DNA of 32,923 bases from Eubacterium sp. (GCA_003486385.1 DNFT01000065.1:1-32923); one strand, 5' to 3'; positions 7,656 through 16,193 are shown, counted from the stretch's first letter. A program made the numbers and translations. The notes: generated by a model from the sequence alone, not told the origin.

Positions 7656-8369
7656 ATGACGAAGGAAGAATTATTTGCACCTATAAGGGAGTGTTATGGT
7701 GAACTGCGTGAGGCATTAAAGGGGAGCGATTTGGACAGGATAAGACAGCTTACGTTGAAGGTTCATGCGATGGTTCATCCGGCGGAGATTTCCGGCAGGA
7801 AGGAAAAGACTATTGCGGATTATGTTCTGGAATATATGATGGATGGCAACAGGGATACGCTGGTTCCGCGTGAGGATTATGATGTCGATTTGCACTATGC
7901 AGGTACAAGAACTGTGCCGATGTGCTGGCAGTTCTGGCATACATACAGAATAGAGGATTTGGTGAGCAATATTCTGATGGTCAACCAGAATCAGATTTTT
8001 AACTCCGAATGGCAGAGGAAGATTGGTTCACCGATTACCGATACAGGGAATGCGCTGGAGCTTGATGAGGCTGTGGCTTTCGGAAAGGCTCTGAACGTGG
8101 ATGCACTTTATGAGTATATGATTACTGTAGGGAAGAATACACGGAAGATATTGGCAGGGTTAACCTTGGAACAGATTAATTCGATGGTTCCGGCTGAGTG
8201 GGTGATGCGGATACTTGAGGAGGGCGGCGTGACAACGGATTTCCGTTCAGTGTGGCTTCTGGTCTACTGGGGAAGACTTACAAGGGGAGGCATGATTTTA
8301 ACACCGATGACGGATCATCATATGATGCATTTGCCGCCGTGTATAAATAATCTTCCTATTTTAGACTGA
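7656..8369 (+). CDS. DinB-like family protein, putative metal-dependent enzyme
   Basis: The 237-aa product fits the four-helix DinB/YfiT fold, a family of metal-dependent enzymes that includes thiol-dependent transferases. Visible hallmarks are KVHAMVHP (His37, His41), WQFWHTYRIEDL (His95), GNALELDEAVAFG, YMITVGKNTRKIL and the C-terminal WLLVYWGRLTRGG..TDHHMMHL block, typical of clostridial members. The three histidine clusters could bind a metal. An ATG lies 12 nt upstream at 7644, but it abuts the AGGAAGG site; 7656 has better spacing. The substrate is unknown. It stands alone, with palindrome-containing DNA before it. Confidence 0.8.
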   Translation: MTKEELFAPIRECYGELREALKGSDLDRIRQLTLKVHAMVHPAEISGRKEKTIADYVLEYMMDGNRDTLVPREDYDVDLHYAGTRTVPMCWQFWHTYRIEDLVSNILMVNQNQIFNSEWQRKIGSPITDTGNALELDEAVAFGKALNVDALYEYMITVGKNTRKILAGLTLEQINSMVPAEWVMRILEEGGVTTDFRSVWLLVYWGRLTRGGMILTPMTDHHMMHLPPCINNLPILD

Positions 8370-8576
8370 TGGATTTATTGTTGATGCTATCGAATATTTT
8401 GCGTGACCGGGTGAAAAAGAAGATAAGAGACGTGTATTTTGTCTCAGCAGGAAATAGCTTGCAAAGACATAGCTCTACGGAGCGTGGAATCCGCATAAAT
8501 TCACCATTTTCTACGCTTTGTGGGTGTGATGTTTAAGGAATTTGAATGATAATTGACTCAGGAAGGAGGTAACCTG

Positions 8577-9182
8577 ATGGATCAGATTATGATTGGAAAG
8601 TTCATTGCGAGTGAAAGAAAGAGAAAAGCTTATACGCAGAAGCAGCTTTCCGAAAAGCTTGGAATCAGTGATAAGACGATTTCAAAATGGGAGCGCGGAA
8701 ATGGGTTTCCCGAGGTGTCATTGCTTTTACCGTTATGCAATGAGCTTGATATTACGGTAAATGAGCTTTTGTCCGGGGAGAGAGTTTCTGAGGAAGATTA
8801 TCGAAAGAAAGCGGAGGAAAATATGGTGAATTTAATGAGAGAGGCTCAGGAGAGCAAAAAGAAAATAATTATGTCGGCTATGGTTGCGCTGCTGGTGCTT
8901 GTGGCTGCGGTACCGTTGTTTGTCATTTCAGGAGCTATTGAGATGGACAGTTGGATAAGGATTGTACTTATTGTCATAGGAACTGTGGTGGTTGTTTTTG
9001 GAATAGCGATTGCATGTGTGCTTGACAGGGATGCCGGTGCTTATGAATGTCCGGAATGTAATACAAGATTTGTGCCGGAGCTGAAGGACTATATTATGGG
9101 AGCACACACAATCACGAAGCGTAAGCTCACATGTCCTCATTGTGGGGCACATAGATATTGTAGGAAAGTATTGACAAGATGA
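8577..9182 (+). CDS. XRE-family regulator with membrane helices and zinc ribbon
   Basis: The 201-aa product begins with a Cro/C1-type helix-turn-helix (about 6-60: YTQKQLSEKLGISDKTISKW, then FPEVSLLLPLCNELDITVNELLSG). Two hydrophobic segments follow (about 100-145: SAMVALLVLVAAVPLFVISG and IVLIVIGTVVVVFGIAIACV). It ends in a zinc-ribbon-like domain with CPECNTRF and CPHCGAHRYC. Such membrane-tethered XRE proteins are common in Lachnospiraceae and their signals are unknown. The ATG at 8577 has a strong AAGGAGGT site, preferred over an in-frame TTG/ATG eight codons upstream. No partner gene is obvious. Confidence 0.85.
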   Translation: MDQIMIGKFIASERKRKAYTQKQLSEKLGISDKTISKWERGNGFPEVSLLLPLCNELDITVNELLSGERVSEEDYRKKAEENMVNLMREAQESKKKIIMSAMVALLVLVAAVPLFVISGAIEMDSWIRIVLIVIGTVVVVFGIAIACVLDRDAGAYECPECNTRFVPELKDYIMGAHTITKRKLTCPHCGAHRYCRKVLTR

Positions 9183-9200
9183 TGTGACGGGAGCGTTCCG

Positions 9201-9222
9201 GGACAAGGAAGTGTCCTTGTCC
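9201..9222 (+). terminator. Hairpin after the XRE gene
   Basis: GGACAAGGA (9201-9209) pairs exactly with TCCTTGTCC (9214-9222) around AGTG. It lies 18 nt after the XRE stop and 37 nt before the next start. There is no T-run, only TATATATT, so it may be a weak terminator or a REP-like element related to the GGGACAGGGG palindromes. Confidence 0.45.
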
Positions 9223-9259
9223 TATATATTGTGCGGGTGAAGGGAGATACACAGTTTAT

Positions 9260-10126
9260 ATGTTTGAGTACATAAGAAATGAATTGCTTGGATTGTCGGA
9301 TAAGGGAAATTATGCCGCTTTTACGTCAGCGCTTATACCGGGCTGTGATAATGTTATAGGTGTGCGGCAGCCTGTGTTAAAGAAATATGCGCGGCAGCTT
9401 GTCAAGGATAATGAAGATTTCAGGGCATTGCTCACTGAACCGGACATTTATCACGAGGAGACACTTTTGCGCGGCTATGTGATTGGATATGGCACGGCAA
9501 AGGAAAAGAATTTTGACAGGGCATTGCAGGATTTAAAAGACTATGTTCCGCTTGTCAATAACTGGGCTGTGAATGATGGATTCTGTATAGAATTTAGGGT
9601 GATTGACAGCTTCAGGGACGAATTTCTGCCGTATATCAGGGAGTGCGTGCTGTCGGGTGATGAGTACAGGGCAAGGGTAGGGCTTATCATGCTGTTAGAC
9701 CACTATCTCAAGGTTGATGAAGCTGGCAGCCGCAAGCCCAGAATGAGGAAGGTAACTTCTGCCGATATAAATATCGGAGATGAAAAGTTTATCAGAGACA
9801 TACAGTATCAAGATAATAGGAAAGATATCCCTTCGAATACGGGAAATGATTATGGGATTCGCAATCAGGTAATCACGGGAAAATATTTAGATGAGATATT
9901 ATCACTTGTTAACAGGGATTTTTCCGCCAACGGATATTATACCCAGATGGCGGCAGGATGGCTGCTTGCTGAGTGCTTTGTGACATTTCCGCAAAGAATA
10001 TGGGAATTTCTTACGGACAAAGAAAATCTTAGACTTGATGCTGTATCATATAAAAAAGCGATTAATAAGATATGTGAGTCATTGACACCGGATAAGGAGG
10101 TCAAGGAGATGATGAGGAATATATAA
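9260..10126 (+). CDS. AlkD-like DNA alkylation repair protein with extra insertion
   Basis: AlkD-family HEAT-repeat glycosylases remove bulky or cationic alkylated bases such as 7-methylguanine and 3-methyladenine. The 288-aa product carries the family's key region: NNWAVNDGF with Trp102 and Asp106 (counterparts of the catalytic Trp/Asp pair), the arginine-bearing DEYRARVGLIMLLDHYL, and YYTQMAAGWLLAECF with Trp234. Between the last two blocks, about residues 154-207, is a polar insertion of roughly 45-50 residues rich in Asp, Arg and Asn; most family members are nearer 230-240 aa. The assignment comes from motif order and should be robust; whether the insertion changes activity is unknown. 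Confidence 0.85.
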   Translation: MFEYIRNELLGLSDKGNYAAFTSALIPGCDNVIGVRQPVLKKYARQLVKDNEDFRALLTEPDIYHEETLLRGYVIGYGTAKEKNFDRALQDLKDYVPLVNNWAVNDGFCIEFRVIDSFRDEFLPYIRECVLSGDEYRARVGLIMLLDHYLKVDEAGSRKPRMRKVTSADINIGDEKFIRDIQYQDNRKDIPSNTGNDYGIRNQVITGKYLDEILSLVNRDFSANGYYTQMAAGWLLAECFVTFPQRIWEFLTDKENLRLDAVSYKKAINKICESLTPDKEVKEMMRNI

Positions 10127-10201
10127 AATTATATATGAAAATCGGATTGTTTATTGGTTGCAGCAGCTTAGGCGGTGTCTGCACCACATGGAGGTTTAGA
10201 G

Positions 10202-11557
10202 ATGGAGCTTGATATAGTTGGTCTTGTTGGTGCCTGTTCATACGCACTTGACTGTATAGAGGCAGAGCTTGTGCATGTCACTAACAGACATGGCAAGAGA
10301 GTTGCCTACATCAGCGTATGTATGGCAGAAAGATTGGGGATAGAAGGAAGTGCATTGCAGGATCTGGCAATCTGTGCAATGCTTCATGATAATGCATTGA
10401 CGCAGTATATCTCTGAGGAAATACAGGAAAATAACATTCATCACATATCTCTTGGCGGCAGCATGCAGGGAGATAAAAATACAGTCGTTGAAGACGGAGG
10501 TATGTTCAATGAAAGCGAAGCTATAATAAGTGAAAATGAGATGGCATACAGTCCTGAAATAATAAAAAGTATAGCCGGCTCCATACATAAAAAGATAGGG
10601 CTTCATTGTACATATGGTGAACAGAATATAAAAAAGCTTCCTTTTTATACAGATGTTTCAGGAGTTGTTTTATATCATCACGAAAATGCCGACGGTACAG
10701 GAACATTCGGAAAAAGGTGGGATGAGATTCCGCTCTTTGCGCGAATAATTCATCTGTGTGATATGGTTGATATCATGGGTAATTCCTGTGATTTCAGCGG
10801 TGAGAGCTGGATAAGGGCAAAGGAATATGTGTGCAGGAACAGAAATATTCTGTTTGACAGCGAGTGTGCTGATGCTTTCCTTGAGGTATTTTCAGAAGAA
10901 AATTTTGTGAGCATGTCGCAGGACAGGTTTGAGGATGAGTTATGGAAAAAGATACCAAGGGACAAGAGAGACTGTGATTTTGAGACCTGTAAGGGTATCG
11001 CAGATTTTTTTGCAGGGATTGTCGATTATAAGTCGGAGTTTACGGGAAAGCATTCGCTCGGTGTGGCCAAGAAGGCGGCAGAGCTGGCAGAATACATGGG
11101 ATATTCACAGGCTGATATTGAAAAATTCTATATGGCAGGTGCTCTTCATGACATTGGAAAGATGGCTATAGGCAATGAGATTTTGGAGAAACCGGGACGA
11201 CTTACGGATGAGGAATTTTCAAGGATGAAAAATCATGCCGGATATACATATATGATACTTTCTGAGGTCAAGGATTTTGATGAGGTGCGCGAATGGGCGG
11301 CACTTCACCATGAGAAGCTTGACGGAACAGGTTATCCCTTCGGGAAAAAGGCTGAAGAGCTGAATGAACCGGAGAGGCTTATGGCATGTGTTGACATTTA
11401 TCAGGCGCTCACAGAGGCAAGGCCATATAAGCTGGGAATGTCTCATGATAAGGCATGCAGCATACTTGAAGATATGGTACAGAAAGGCTGGATTGATGCG
11501 GCTGTTACCGACAAGCTAAGAAGCTGCTTTGATGTTGGCGGAAGGGATATGGTGTGA
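10202..11557 (+). CDS. Tandem HD / HD-GYP protein, putative cyclic dinucleotide phosphodiesterase
   Basis: HD-GYP domains hydrolyse cyclic di-GMP. This 451-aa protein has two HD-type halves. The C-terminal half (about 270-440) is canonical: GKHS at 282, ALHDIGK with His316/Asp317, and HHEKLDGTGYPFG with the GYP motif at 377-379. The N-terminal half (about 25-195) keeps HD at 62-63 and the parallel HHENADGTGTFGK (159-171), but lacks the tyrosine-proline of GYP. It has no receiver domain or membrane segment. The ATG at 10202 has GGAGG at 10190-10194, better than an in-frame GTG nine codons upstream. The sseB-like gene follows 6 nt later, so the two are cotranscribed. Confidence 0.87.
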   Translation: MELDIVGLVGACSYALDCIEAELVHVTNRHGKRVAYISVCMAERLGIEGSALQDLAICAMLHDNALTQYISEEIQENNIHHISLGGSMQGDKNTVVEDGGMFNESEAIISENEMAYSPEIIKSIAGSIHKKIGLHCTYGEQNIKKLPFYTDVSGVVLYHHENADGTGTFGKRWDEIPLFARIIHLCDMVDIMGNSCDFSGESWIRAKEYVCRNRNILFDSECADAFLEVFSEENFVSMSQDRFEDELWKKIPRDKRDCDFETCKGIADFFAGIVDYKSEFTGKHSLGVAKKAAELAEYMGYSQADIEKFYMAGALHDIGKMAIGNEILEKPGRLTDEEFSRMKNHAGYTYMILSEVKDFDEVREWAALHHEKLDGTGYPFGKKAEELNEPERLMACVDIYQALTEARPYKLGMSHDKACSILEDMVQKGWIDAAVTDKLRSCFDVGGRDMV

Positions 11558-11563
11558 AGAAGT

Positions 11564-11989
11564 ATGAATAATATACAGAATAAAGACGAGGGTCTTATTG
11601 GAAATGAAAAAATAGAGGAGGCGGTTCTGGCACTTCAGAATGAACCTTCAGGCGAAAGGCTTGCACATACGTTGACGGTTATCCGCAGACGTATGAAGGA
11701 GGGGGGACAGCTCATTGTCGCAGTTGAACCGTCACTTGAGAACATGCAGATGAGGCTTCAGACAGTTAAGACTGAGGACGGAGGAATATGGTGGTCTGCT
11801 TTTACAAGCTTTGATGAGGAACTCAAAGGAGCTGACAGCATGAAGTCTGCTTTTTTGACTGATATAGGGAGACTTTTTCATACCGCTCTTGAAGCTGCTG
11901 AGATAAAGGGAATTATTATAAACCCGTGGAACAGGACGATAATGCTTGATAGAGAGCTTATAAATATTATTCTGGGACAGGAGAGCTGA
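11564..11989 (+). CDS. SseB N-terminal domain-like protein
   Basis: The 141-aa product matches the SseB N-terminal domain pattern, seen in bacterial proteins of unclear function: a leading helical part, ALQNEPSGERLAHTL, a central strand-rich part, and the characteristic GIIINPWNRTIMLDRELINIIL near the C-terminus (about 115-137). It lies 6 nt after the HD-GYP gene and so is probably in the same operon. It is cytoplasmic with no membrane segment. A strong terminator follows 30 nt downstream. Confidence 0.75.
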   Translation: MNNIQNKDEGLIGNEKIEEAVLALQNEPSGERLAHTLTVIRRRMKEGGQLIVAVEPSLENMQMRLQTVKTEDGGIWWSAFTSFDEELKGADSMKSAFLTDIGRLFHTALEAAEIKGIIINPWNRTIMLDRELINIILGQES

Positions 11990-12018
11990 CCTGTGCTGCG
12001 GAGCGGTTTCCGTATATC

Positions 12019-12052
12019 AAATGAGGGGCAAAATACCTTTTGCCCCTCATTT
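12019..12052. terminator. Bidirectional terminator between convergent genes
   Basis: Perfect 15-bp stem, AAATGAGGGGCAAAA (12019-12033) with TTTTGCCCCTCATTT (12038-12052), loop TACC. A/T tracts at both ends of the stem let it serve the sseB-like gene on the plus strand and the TlpA-like gene on the minus strand. Confidence 0.85.
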
Positions 12053-12081
12053 GCAATATATCCTTATACAGCTTATATAAC

Positions 12082-13035
12082 TTATTTGTTGCTGCTGTCT
12101 GCGGCAACAACGGCATTAATCTGCTCTAAGAGCTGGTCATAATTATCCTGATTATCTATACCTCCGAGAAATGGTTCGCCAACAATATTACCGTTTCTGT
12201 CGATAAGTATGGTAGTAGGGAAGGCCATGATATTGCCTGCGTATCTGCCTGCTTCGGTGTCAGAGTCAAAATAGATATTGCGGTAGGATGCACCTTGGCT
12301 TTCAAGAAGCTTTAAGGCTTCCTCAATACCTGACTTATTTCCGTCAAGTGTTTCTGTGTTGATACCGATGAGCTCGCCACCCATGCCCTTGAGAGTTTCA
12401 TTGAGTTCATTAAGCTTGGAAAGCTCGGCAACACAAGGCTTACATCCATTGAACCAGAAGTTGACTACAGTTACTGCATTTGCGGAGAAGATGCTGTCAT
12501 CAACATCATTGCCCTCGAGATCTTTTCCTGTAAAGCCCGGAAATGGATTTGAGTTTTCTTTGACAGATGTACCATCAGCGGATGCTCCGGCACCCGAAAT
12601 CTGGTTCTGGAGTTCTGTTATTTCCTTTTCTATACCACGTATCGTTTCTATGTCGGCACTTACAACCGCAAGCTCCTCCTCCGTGAAAGATGCCTTGTTG
12701 GCTTCAAGAGTACTTGCAAGGAAATCGGCATATTCCATTTCCTGATTTTCACCGGTATTGTCCTTGCTCATGAATCCGAACATCTTGTTCCATACATCGC
12801 TGTGATCGCTAAACAACACGTTTTCCTGCTGATAGAGGTCATTCATACGCTCTGTAAGTTCATCTGTGCTCATTGAGGTGCCGGTATTGGCTGAGCTGCT
12901 TTCGGTGGAGCCGGATATGCTGCTGCTTGTAGTAGTGTTTATGTCCGTGCCGTTATTGCCTTTTCCCGAGCATGCTGTTATTGCAAGTGCTATTGACAGG
13001 GTTGTTAATGCAGTGACTAATTTTCTTGTTCTCAT
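12082..13035 (-). CDS. TlpA/ResA-like thioredoxin lipoprotein
   Basis: A membrane-anchored extracytoplasmic thiol-disulfide protein. The 317-aa product has a signal peptide and lipobox LAITAC with the lipidated Cys22, a Ser/Thr/Gly-rich linker (about 23-55), a helical region (57-148), and a C-terminal thioredoxin fold starting near 165. WFNGCKPC supplies the redox pair Cys198/Cys201, and AFPTT holds the cis-proline. It is the last gene of a minus-strand operon, 65 nt after the 4Fe-4S membrane protein gene. By context it would receive electrons from that protein and reduce unknown extracellular disulfides or another acceptor. The helical N-terminal region is larger than in standard ResA. Confidence 0.9.
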   Translation of the reverse strand: MRTRKLVTALTTLSIALAITACSGKGNNGTDINTTTSSSISGSTESSSANTGTSMSTDELTERMNDLYQQENVLFSDHSDVWNKMFGFMSKDNTGENQEMEYADFLASTLEANKASFTEEELAVVSADIETIRGIEKEITELQNQISGAGASADGTSVKENSNPFPGFTGKDLEGNDVDDSIFSANAVTVVNFWFNGCKPCVAELSKLNELNETLKGMGGELIGINTETLDGNKSGIEEALKLLESQGASYRNIYFDSDTEAGRYAGNIMAFPTTILIDRNGNIVGEPFLGGIDNQDNYDQLLEQINAVVAADSSNK

Positions 13036-13100
13036 AATAAAAATCTCCTTATAAATAAAATATTTTTTGCTTTGTTGTCAGGTATTGCCATGACTTTAGA

Positions 13101-14027
13101 TTATTTGGACGGCTGTTCAATATTCAGGTCCTTCTGTCCGCTTTTGCCGGTTGTGTCCTTCTGTGTGCTGCCAAAACCATATTTGTAGCAGATTGCATTT
13201 GTCGGACACGCTTTTATGCAGGCTCCGCAGCGTATGCATTCAGGGTGGTTAGGACTGGCTGTTACATCGACATCCATTTTGCATGCCCTAGTACATTTTT
13301 TGCAGCCGACACATTTGTTTGTGTCAACCTTCATCTGAAGGAGCGATACCTTGTTAAAAAGCGAGTATATCGCACCCAGAGGACATATCCATTTGCAGAA
13401 AGGTCTGTAAAAGAGGATGCTTAGCACAACGAAGATTATAAGTATTGAGCTTTTAAATGTAAACAGCTTTCCAAGTGCCGAGCGGATTCCGCTGTTGGTA
13501 AGCGAGAGTGGGATGGCACCTTCAAGCACTCCCTGAGGACATATATACTTGCAGAAAAATGGATCGCCCATGCCTATGGAATTGGTGACTACTATAGGCA
13601 ATAGAATGACGAAAACCACAAGTATAACATATTTCAGGTATCTGAGAGGCTTGAGCTTTGCTGTGGAGAACTTTTTACCGGGTATCTTGTGCAGCAGCTC
13701 CTGAAACCAGCCGAACGGACATAAGAAGCCGCAGATTGCTCTGCCAAGCAGTACGCCCATAAGAATAAAAAAGCCGGTTATATAATATGAAAACTTAAAT
13801 TTGGATGAGCCTACCACCGCCTGAAACGCTCCAATCGGGCATGCACCTGATGCAGCCGGGCAGGAATAGCAGTTAAGGCCGGGAACACATACGGTTTTAG
13901 CATTTCCGCGGTATATGGTTCCTTTAAAAAGGTTCGGCAGATGAATATTGGTCAGTAAAGTAGCAGCAGCCTGTATCCATCCACGGAAACGAGCGATTGT
14001 TTTTGAAATTGTTTTTTTCTTATCCAA
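13101..14027 (-). CDS. NapH/CcoG-like polyferredoxin membrane protein
   Basis: An integral membrane iron-sulfur protein thought to move electrons across or along the membrane. The 308-aa product has an N-terminal cysteine cluster (CVPGLNCYSCPAASGACPIG), several hydrophobic spans, three CPxG-type motifs (FLCPFGWFQE, YICPQGVLEG, WICPLGAIYS), and two C-terminal 4Fe-4S motifs (CVGCKKCTRAC, CIRCGACIKACP). This is the NapH/MauN/CcoG architecture. The start is a TTG at 14027 overlapping the end of the CXXC peptide gene by 8 nt, indicating translational coupling. With the TlpA-like lipoprotein downstream it forms a likely electron relay. No oxidase or terminal reductase is encoded nearby. Confidence 0.88.
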   Translation of the reverse strand: MDKKKTISKTIARFRGWIQAAATLLTNIHLPNLFKGTIYRGNAKTVCVPGLNCYSCPAASGACPIGAFQAVVGSSKFKFSYYITGFFILMGVLLGRAICGFLCPFGWFQELLHKIPGKKFSTAKLKPLRYLKYVILVVFVILLPIVVTNSIGMGDPFFCKYICPQGVLEGAIPLSLTNSGIRSALGKLFTFKSSILIIFVVLSILFYRPFCKWICPLGAIYSLFNKVSLLQMKVDTNKCVGCKKCTRACKMDVDVTASPNHPECIRCGACIKACPTNAICYKYGFGSTQKDTTGKSGQKDLNIEQPSK

Positions 14028-14166
14028 TTCCTACACACTCCAGACATAATTTTATTGCCTTGCTCAGCACGGTGGCTGCTTCACCACGGTATGCGCCGTA
14101 TATAAGCATTGCGGTACCGGCAATAAGCAGCGCTGTCTGTACAACAGCCTTTGTTTTGCATTTCAA
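14020..14166 (-). CDS. CD1871A-type CXXC micropeptide, 48 aa
   Basis: A short membrane peptide: one hydrophobic segment (VVQTALLIAGTAMLIYG), then YRGEAATVLSKAIKLC and the C-terminal CLECVGIG with its CXXC pair. I recognise it as the clostridial CD1871A family, usually found beside a 4Fe-4S membrane protein and a TlpA-like protein, as here. I prefer the TTG at 14166 with an AAAGGGG site just upstream, giving the usual length. An in-frame ATG at 14184, preceded by AGGAAA, would give 54 aa. It overlaps the next gene by 8 nt. Its function is not established; the CXXC could form a cluster or a redox disulfide. Confidence 0.82.
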   Translation of the reverse strand: MKCKTKAVVQTALLIAGTAMLIYGAYRGEAATVLSKAIKLCLECVGIG

Positions 14167-14261
14167 ATAAATTTCCCCTTTCATTTGTGATTTTCCTGCA
14201 CAAGCAGTGCATTGTCAGAATGGCTTATTGACCTTTTGACGTTATTATCATACAATACAGG

Positions 14262-14279
14262 GTGTTAAATTTGTGTTAA
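14262..14279. promoter_or_regulatory. OmpR-type direct repeat in the divergent promoter region
   Basis: GTGTTAA (14262-14268) and GTGTTAA (14273-14279) are exact copies 11 bp apart, separated by ATTT. This is the typical binding geometry of OmpR/PhoB-family response regulators. It lies between the redox operon (minus) and the two-component system (plus), so the response regulator encoded next to it may control one or both. Confidence 0.6.
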
Positions 14280-14367
14280 GAAAAGAGAAAATTAAAAATA
14301 AAATTTTCAAATTACTTATTTGGAGTCAGTACTGCAGGCATTGCTTGCAGTAGACAGGAGTATAATT

Positions 14368-15042
14368 ATGAGACTGCTTATTGTTGAGGATGAAAAAAAA
14401 TTGTGCGATGCGATAGCGAAGAGCCTTCATGGAGCCGGATATGAGGTCGATGTCTGTTATGACGGCGATGAAGCGCTAAGGATGATATTAGAAGAGAAAT
14501 ATGATTTGCTTGTGCTTGACCTGAATCTTCCGGGGACGGACGGAATGGAGATATTAAGGACGCTAAGGCAGGAAAATGAGGAAACCAAGGTGCTTATTTT
14601 GTCTGCGAGAAGCCAGATTGCGGATAAGGTGGAGGGGCTTGACGCAGGAGCTAATGACTATATGGAGAAACCGTTCCATCTGCAGGAGTTAGAGGCGAGG
14701 GTCAGAAGCCTCACAAGGCGTAGGTTTGTCCAGAAGGATGTGTGCCTTGAATGTGATGGAGTGAAATTTAATACAAGGGAAAGGGCTGCTTATGTGAACG
14801 GCGCTAAGGTGATATTGACAAGAAAGGAGAATGGCATACTTGAATATCTTTTATTAAATCAGGGAAGGCCGGTAAGCCAGGAGGAGCTTATTGAACATGT
14901 GTGGGATGCGACGGCTGACAGCTTCTCCAATTCCATACGGGTTCATATGTCATCACTTAGAAAAAAGCTTAAGGCGGAGCTGGGATATGACCCGATTGTG
15001 AATAAGATTGGAGAGGGCTACAGAATAGGAGATAAGTCATGA
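14368..15042 (+). CDS. OmpR-family response regulator
   Basis: A two-component DNA-binding response regulator. The 224-aa product has a receiver domain (about 1-118) with acidic residues Glu7/Asp8, phospho-acceptor Asp51 in LVLDLNLPGTDG, and Lys101 in EKPF. A C-terminal winged helix follows (about 125-222, with VILTRKENGILEYLL and SNSIRVHMSSLRKKL). The ATG at 14368 has AGGAG at 14356-14360; the open frame upstream is not supported. Its stop overlaps the kinase start by 4 nt. It is divergent from the redox operon and probably binds the GTGTTAA repeats between them. Confidence 0.93.
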   Translation: MRLLIVEDEKKLCDAIAKSLHGAGYEVDVCYDGDEALRMILEEKYDLLVLDLNLPGTDGMEILRTLRQENEETKVLILSARSQIADKVEGLDAGANDYMEKPFHLQELEARVRSLTRRRFVQKDVCLECDGVKFNTRERAAYVNGAKVILTRKENGILEYLLLNQGRPVSQEELIEHVWDATADSFSNSIRVHMSSLRKKLKAELGYDPIVNKIGEGYRIGDKS

Positions 15043-16193
15043 GAAAAATATCTCTTCAGTGGAGACTTACTGTAATAACGGCATTGCTTATAGCGGCGAT
15101 ATGTATTTTTTTGAATTTCCTGTTGTACAGGAACGGAATATACTATATTGATTCGCTTCAGAATGTTGTGACTGACCACGGCAGCAGTGCCGAGCAGGAG
15201 ACCCTGTATATTGATATTCCGGACAGTGAGTGGGATGATTTCGCTTCGCAGTTTGCTGTGCAGATATATGATACCAAGGCAGGCTATCGAAGAAGGGGCT
15301 GGTTTATAACAGCGGTGGTAACATTTATCGGAGGCATGGTCACATATTTCGTGAGCGGACATGCTCTCAAGCCGCTCAGGGATTTTTCGGCAAAGGTTGA
15401 AAAGGTTCAGGTACAAAACCTGACAGCGTCCGTTATTGATGAAAAGGGAGCTTCAGAGCTTGTAAGGCTTGGAGATTCTTATAATAAGATGCTGATGCGC
15501 TTGTCGGATGCGTTTGAGGTACAGAGACAGTTCACAGGAAACGCAGCACATGAACTCAGGACACCGCTTGCACTTATGCAGGCGCAGCTTGATCTGTATA
15601 ATTCCTCCGCACATCCGAACGTGGATTCTGAGACCGCCGAGACGATACAGATGGCTGCCGAGCAGACGGAAAGACTTACAAAGCTTGTTAAGACCTTACT
15701 TGATATGAGTGAGCTGCAGACAGTGGCACGCACTGACGAAATAGAGCTTGGAGCACTTGTGGAGGAGGTATTGGCTGACCTTGAACCGCTCGCAAGGGAG
15801 AGAGACATCGCGCTTAATGCCGGGTGCTGTGGCGAACTGTATATGACCGGAAGTGATATACTTATCTACAGAGTTGTGTTCAATCTTGTGGAAAATGCGA
15901 TAAGATATAACCGCGATGGTGGAAGCGTGTATGTGTCGGTTAATAAAAGGGATACTAATGCAGTGATTGCCGTAAGGGATACGGGAAGGGGAATATCCCC
16001 TGAGTATATTGAAAGAGTGTTTGAACCCTTTTTCCGTGTGGATAAGTCAAGGAGCCGTGAGCTTGGAGGAGTTGGCTTAGGGCTTGCGCTGGTGCGTGAG
16101 ATAGTGAGGCTTCATGATGGAAGCATTGCCGTAAGTGAGAGCAATGAAGAAGGGACAACCTTTGAGGTGGTTTTTCCCTGTGAAACAATATAA
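15039..16193 (+). CDS. Sensor histidine kinase
   Basis: Membrane partner of the preceding response regulator. The 384-aa product has a first membrane helix (about 11-30), an extracytoplasmic segment of about 55 residues without cysteines, a second helix (about 88-108), a HAMP-like linker, and the HisKA motif NAAHELRTPLALM with the phospho-His171. The ATPase domain has NLVENAIRYNRDGG, VRDTGRGIS and GGVGLGLALV. The ATGA overlap with the regulator gene shows translational coupling. The short sensor loop suggests detection of a small ligand, a membrane state or a partner protein. The divergent redox genes are the most likely regulon. Confidence 0.93.
   Translation: MRKISLQWRLTVITALLIAAICIFLNFLLYRNGIYYIDSLQNVVTDHGSSAEQETLYIDIPDSEWDDFASQFAVQIYDTKAGYRRRGWFITAVVTFIGGMVTYFVSGHALKPLRDFSAKVEKVQVQNLTASVIDEKGASELVRLGDSYNKMLMRLSDAFEVQRQFTGNAAHELRTPLALMQAQLDLYNSSAHPNVDSETAETIQMAAEQTERLTKLVKTLLDMSELQTVARTDEIELGALVEEVLADLEPLARERDIALNAGCCGELYMTGSDILIYRVVFNLVENAIRYNRDGGSVYVSVNKRDTNAVIAVRDTGRGISPEYIERVFEPFFRVDKSRSRELGGVGLGLALVREIVRLHDGSIAVSESNEEGTTFEVVFPCETI

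Noticed and set aside
8370..8576. Gap between the DinB-like and XRE genes
   Set aside because: Scanned for RNA genes, promoters and small ORFs; only short, unconvincing hairpins were seen.
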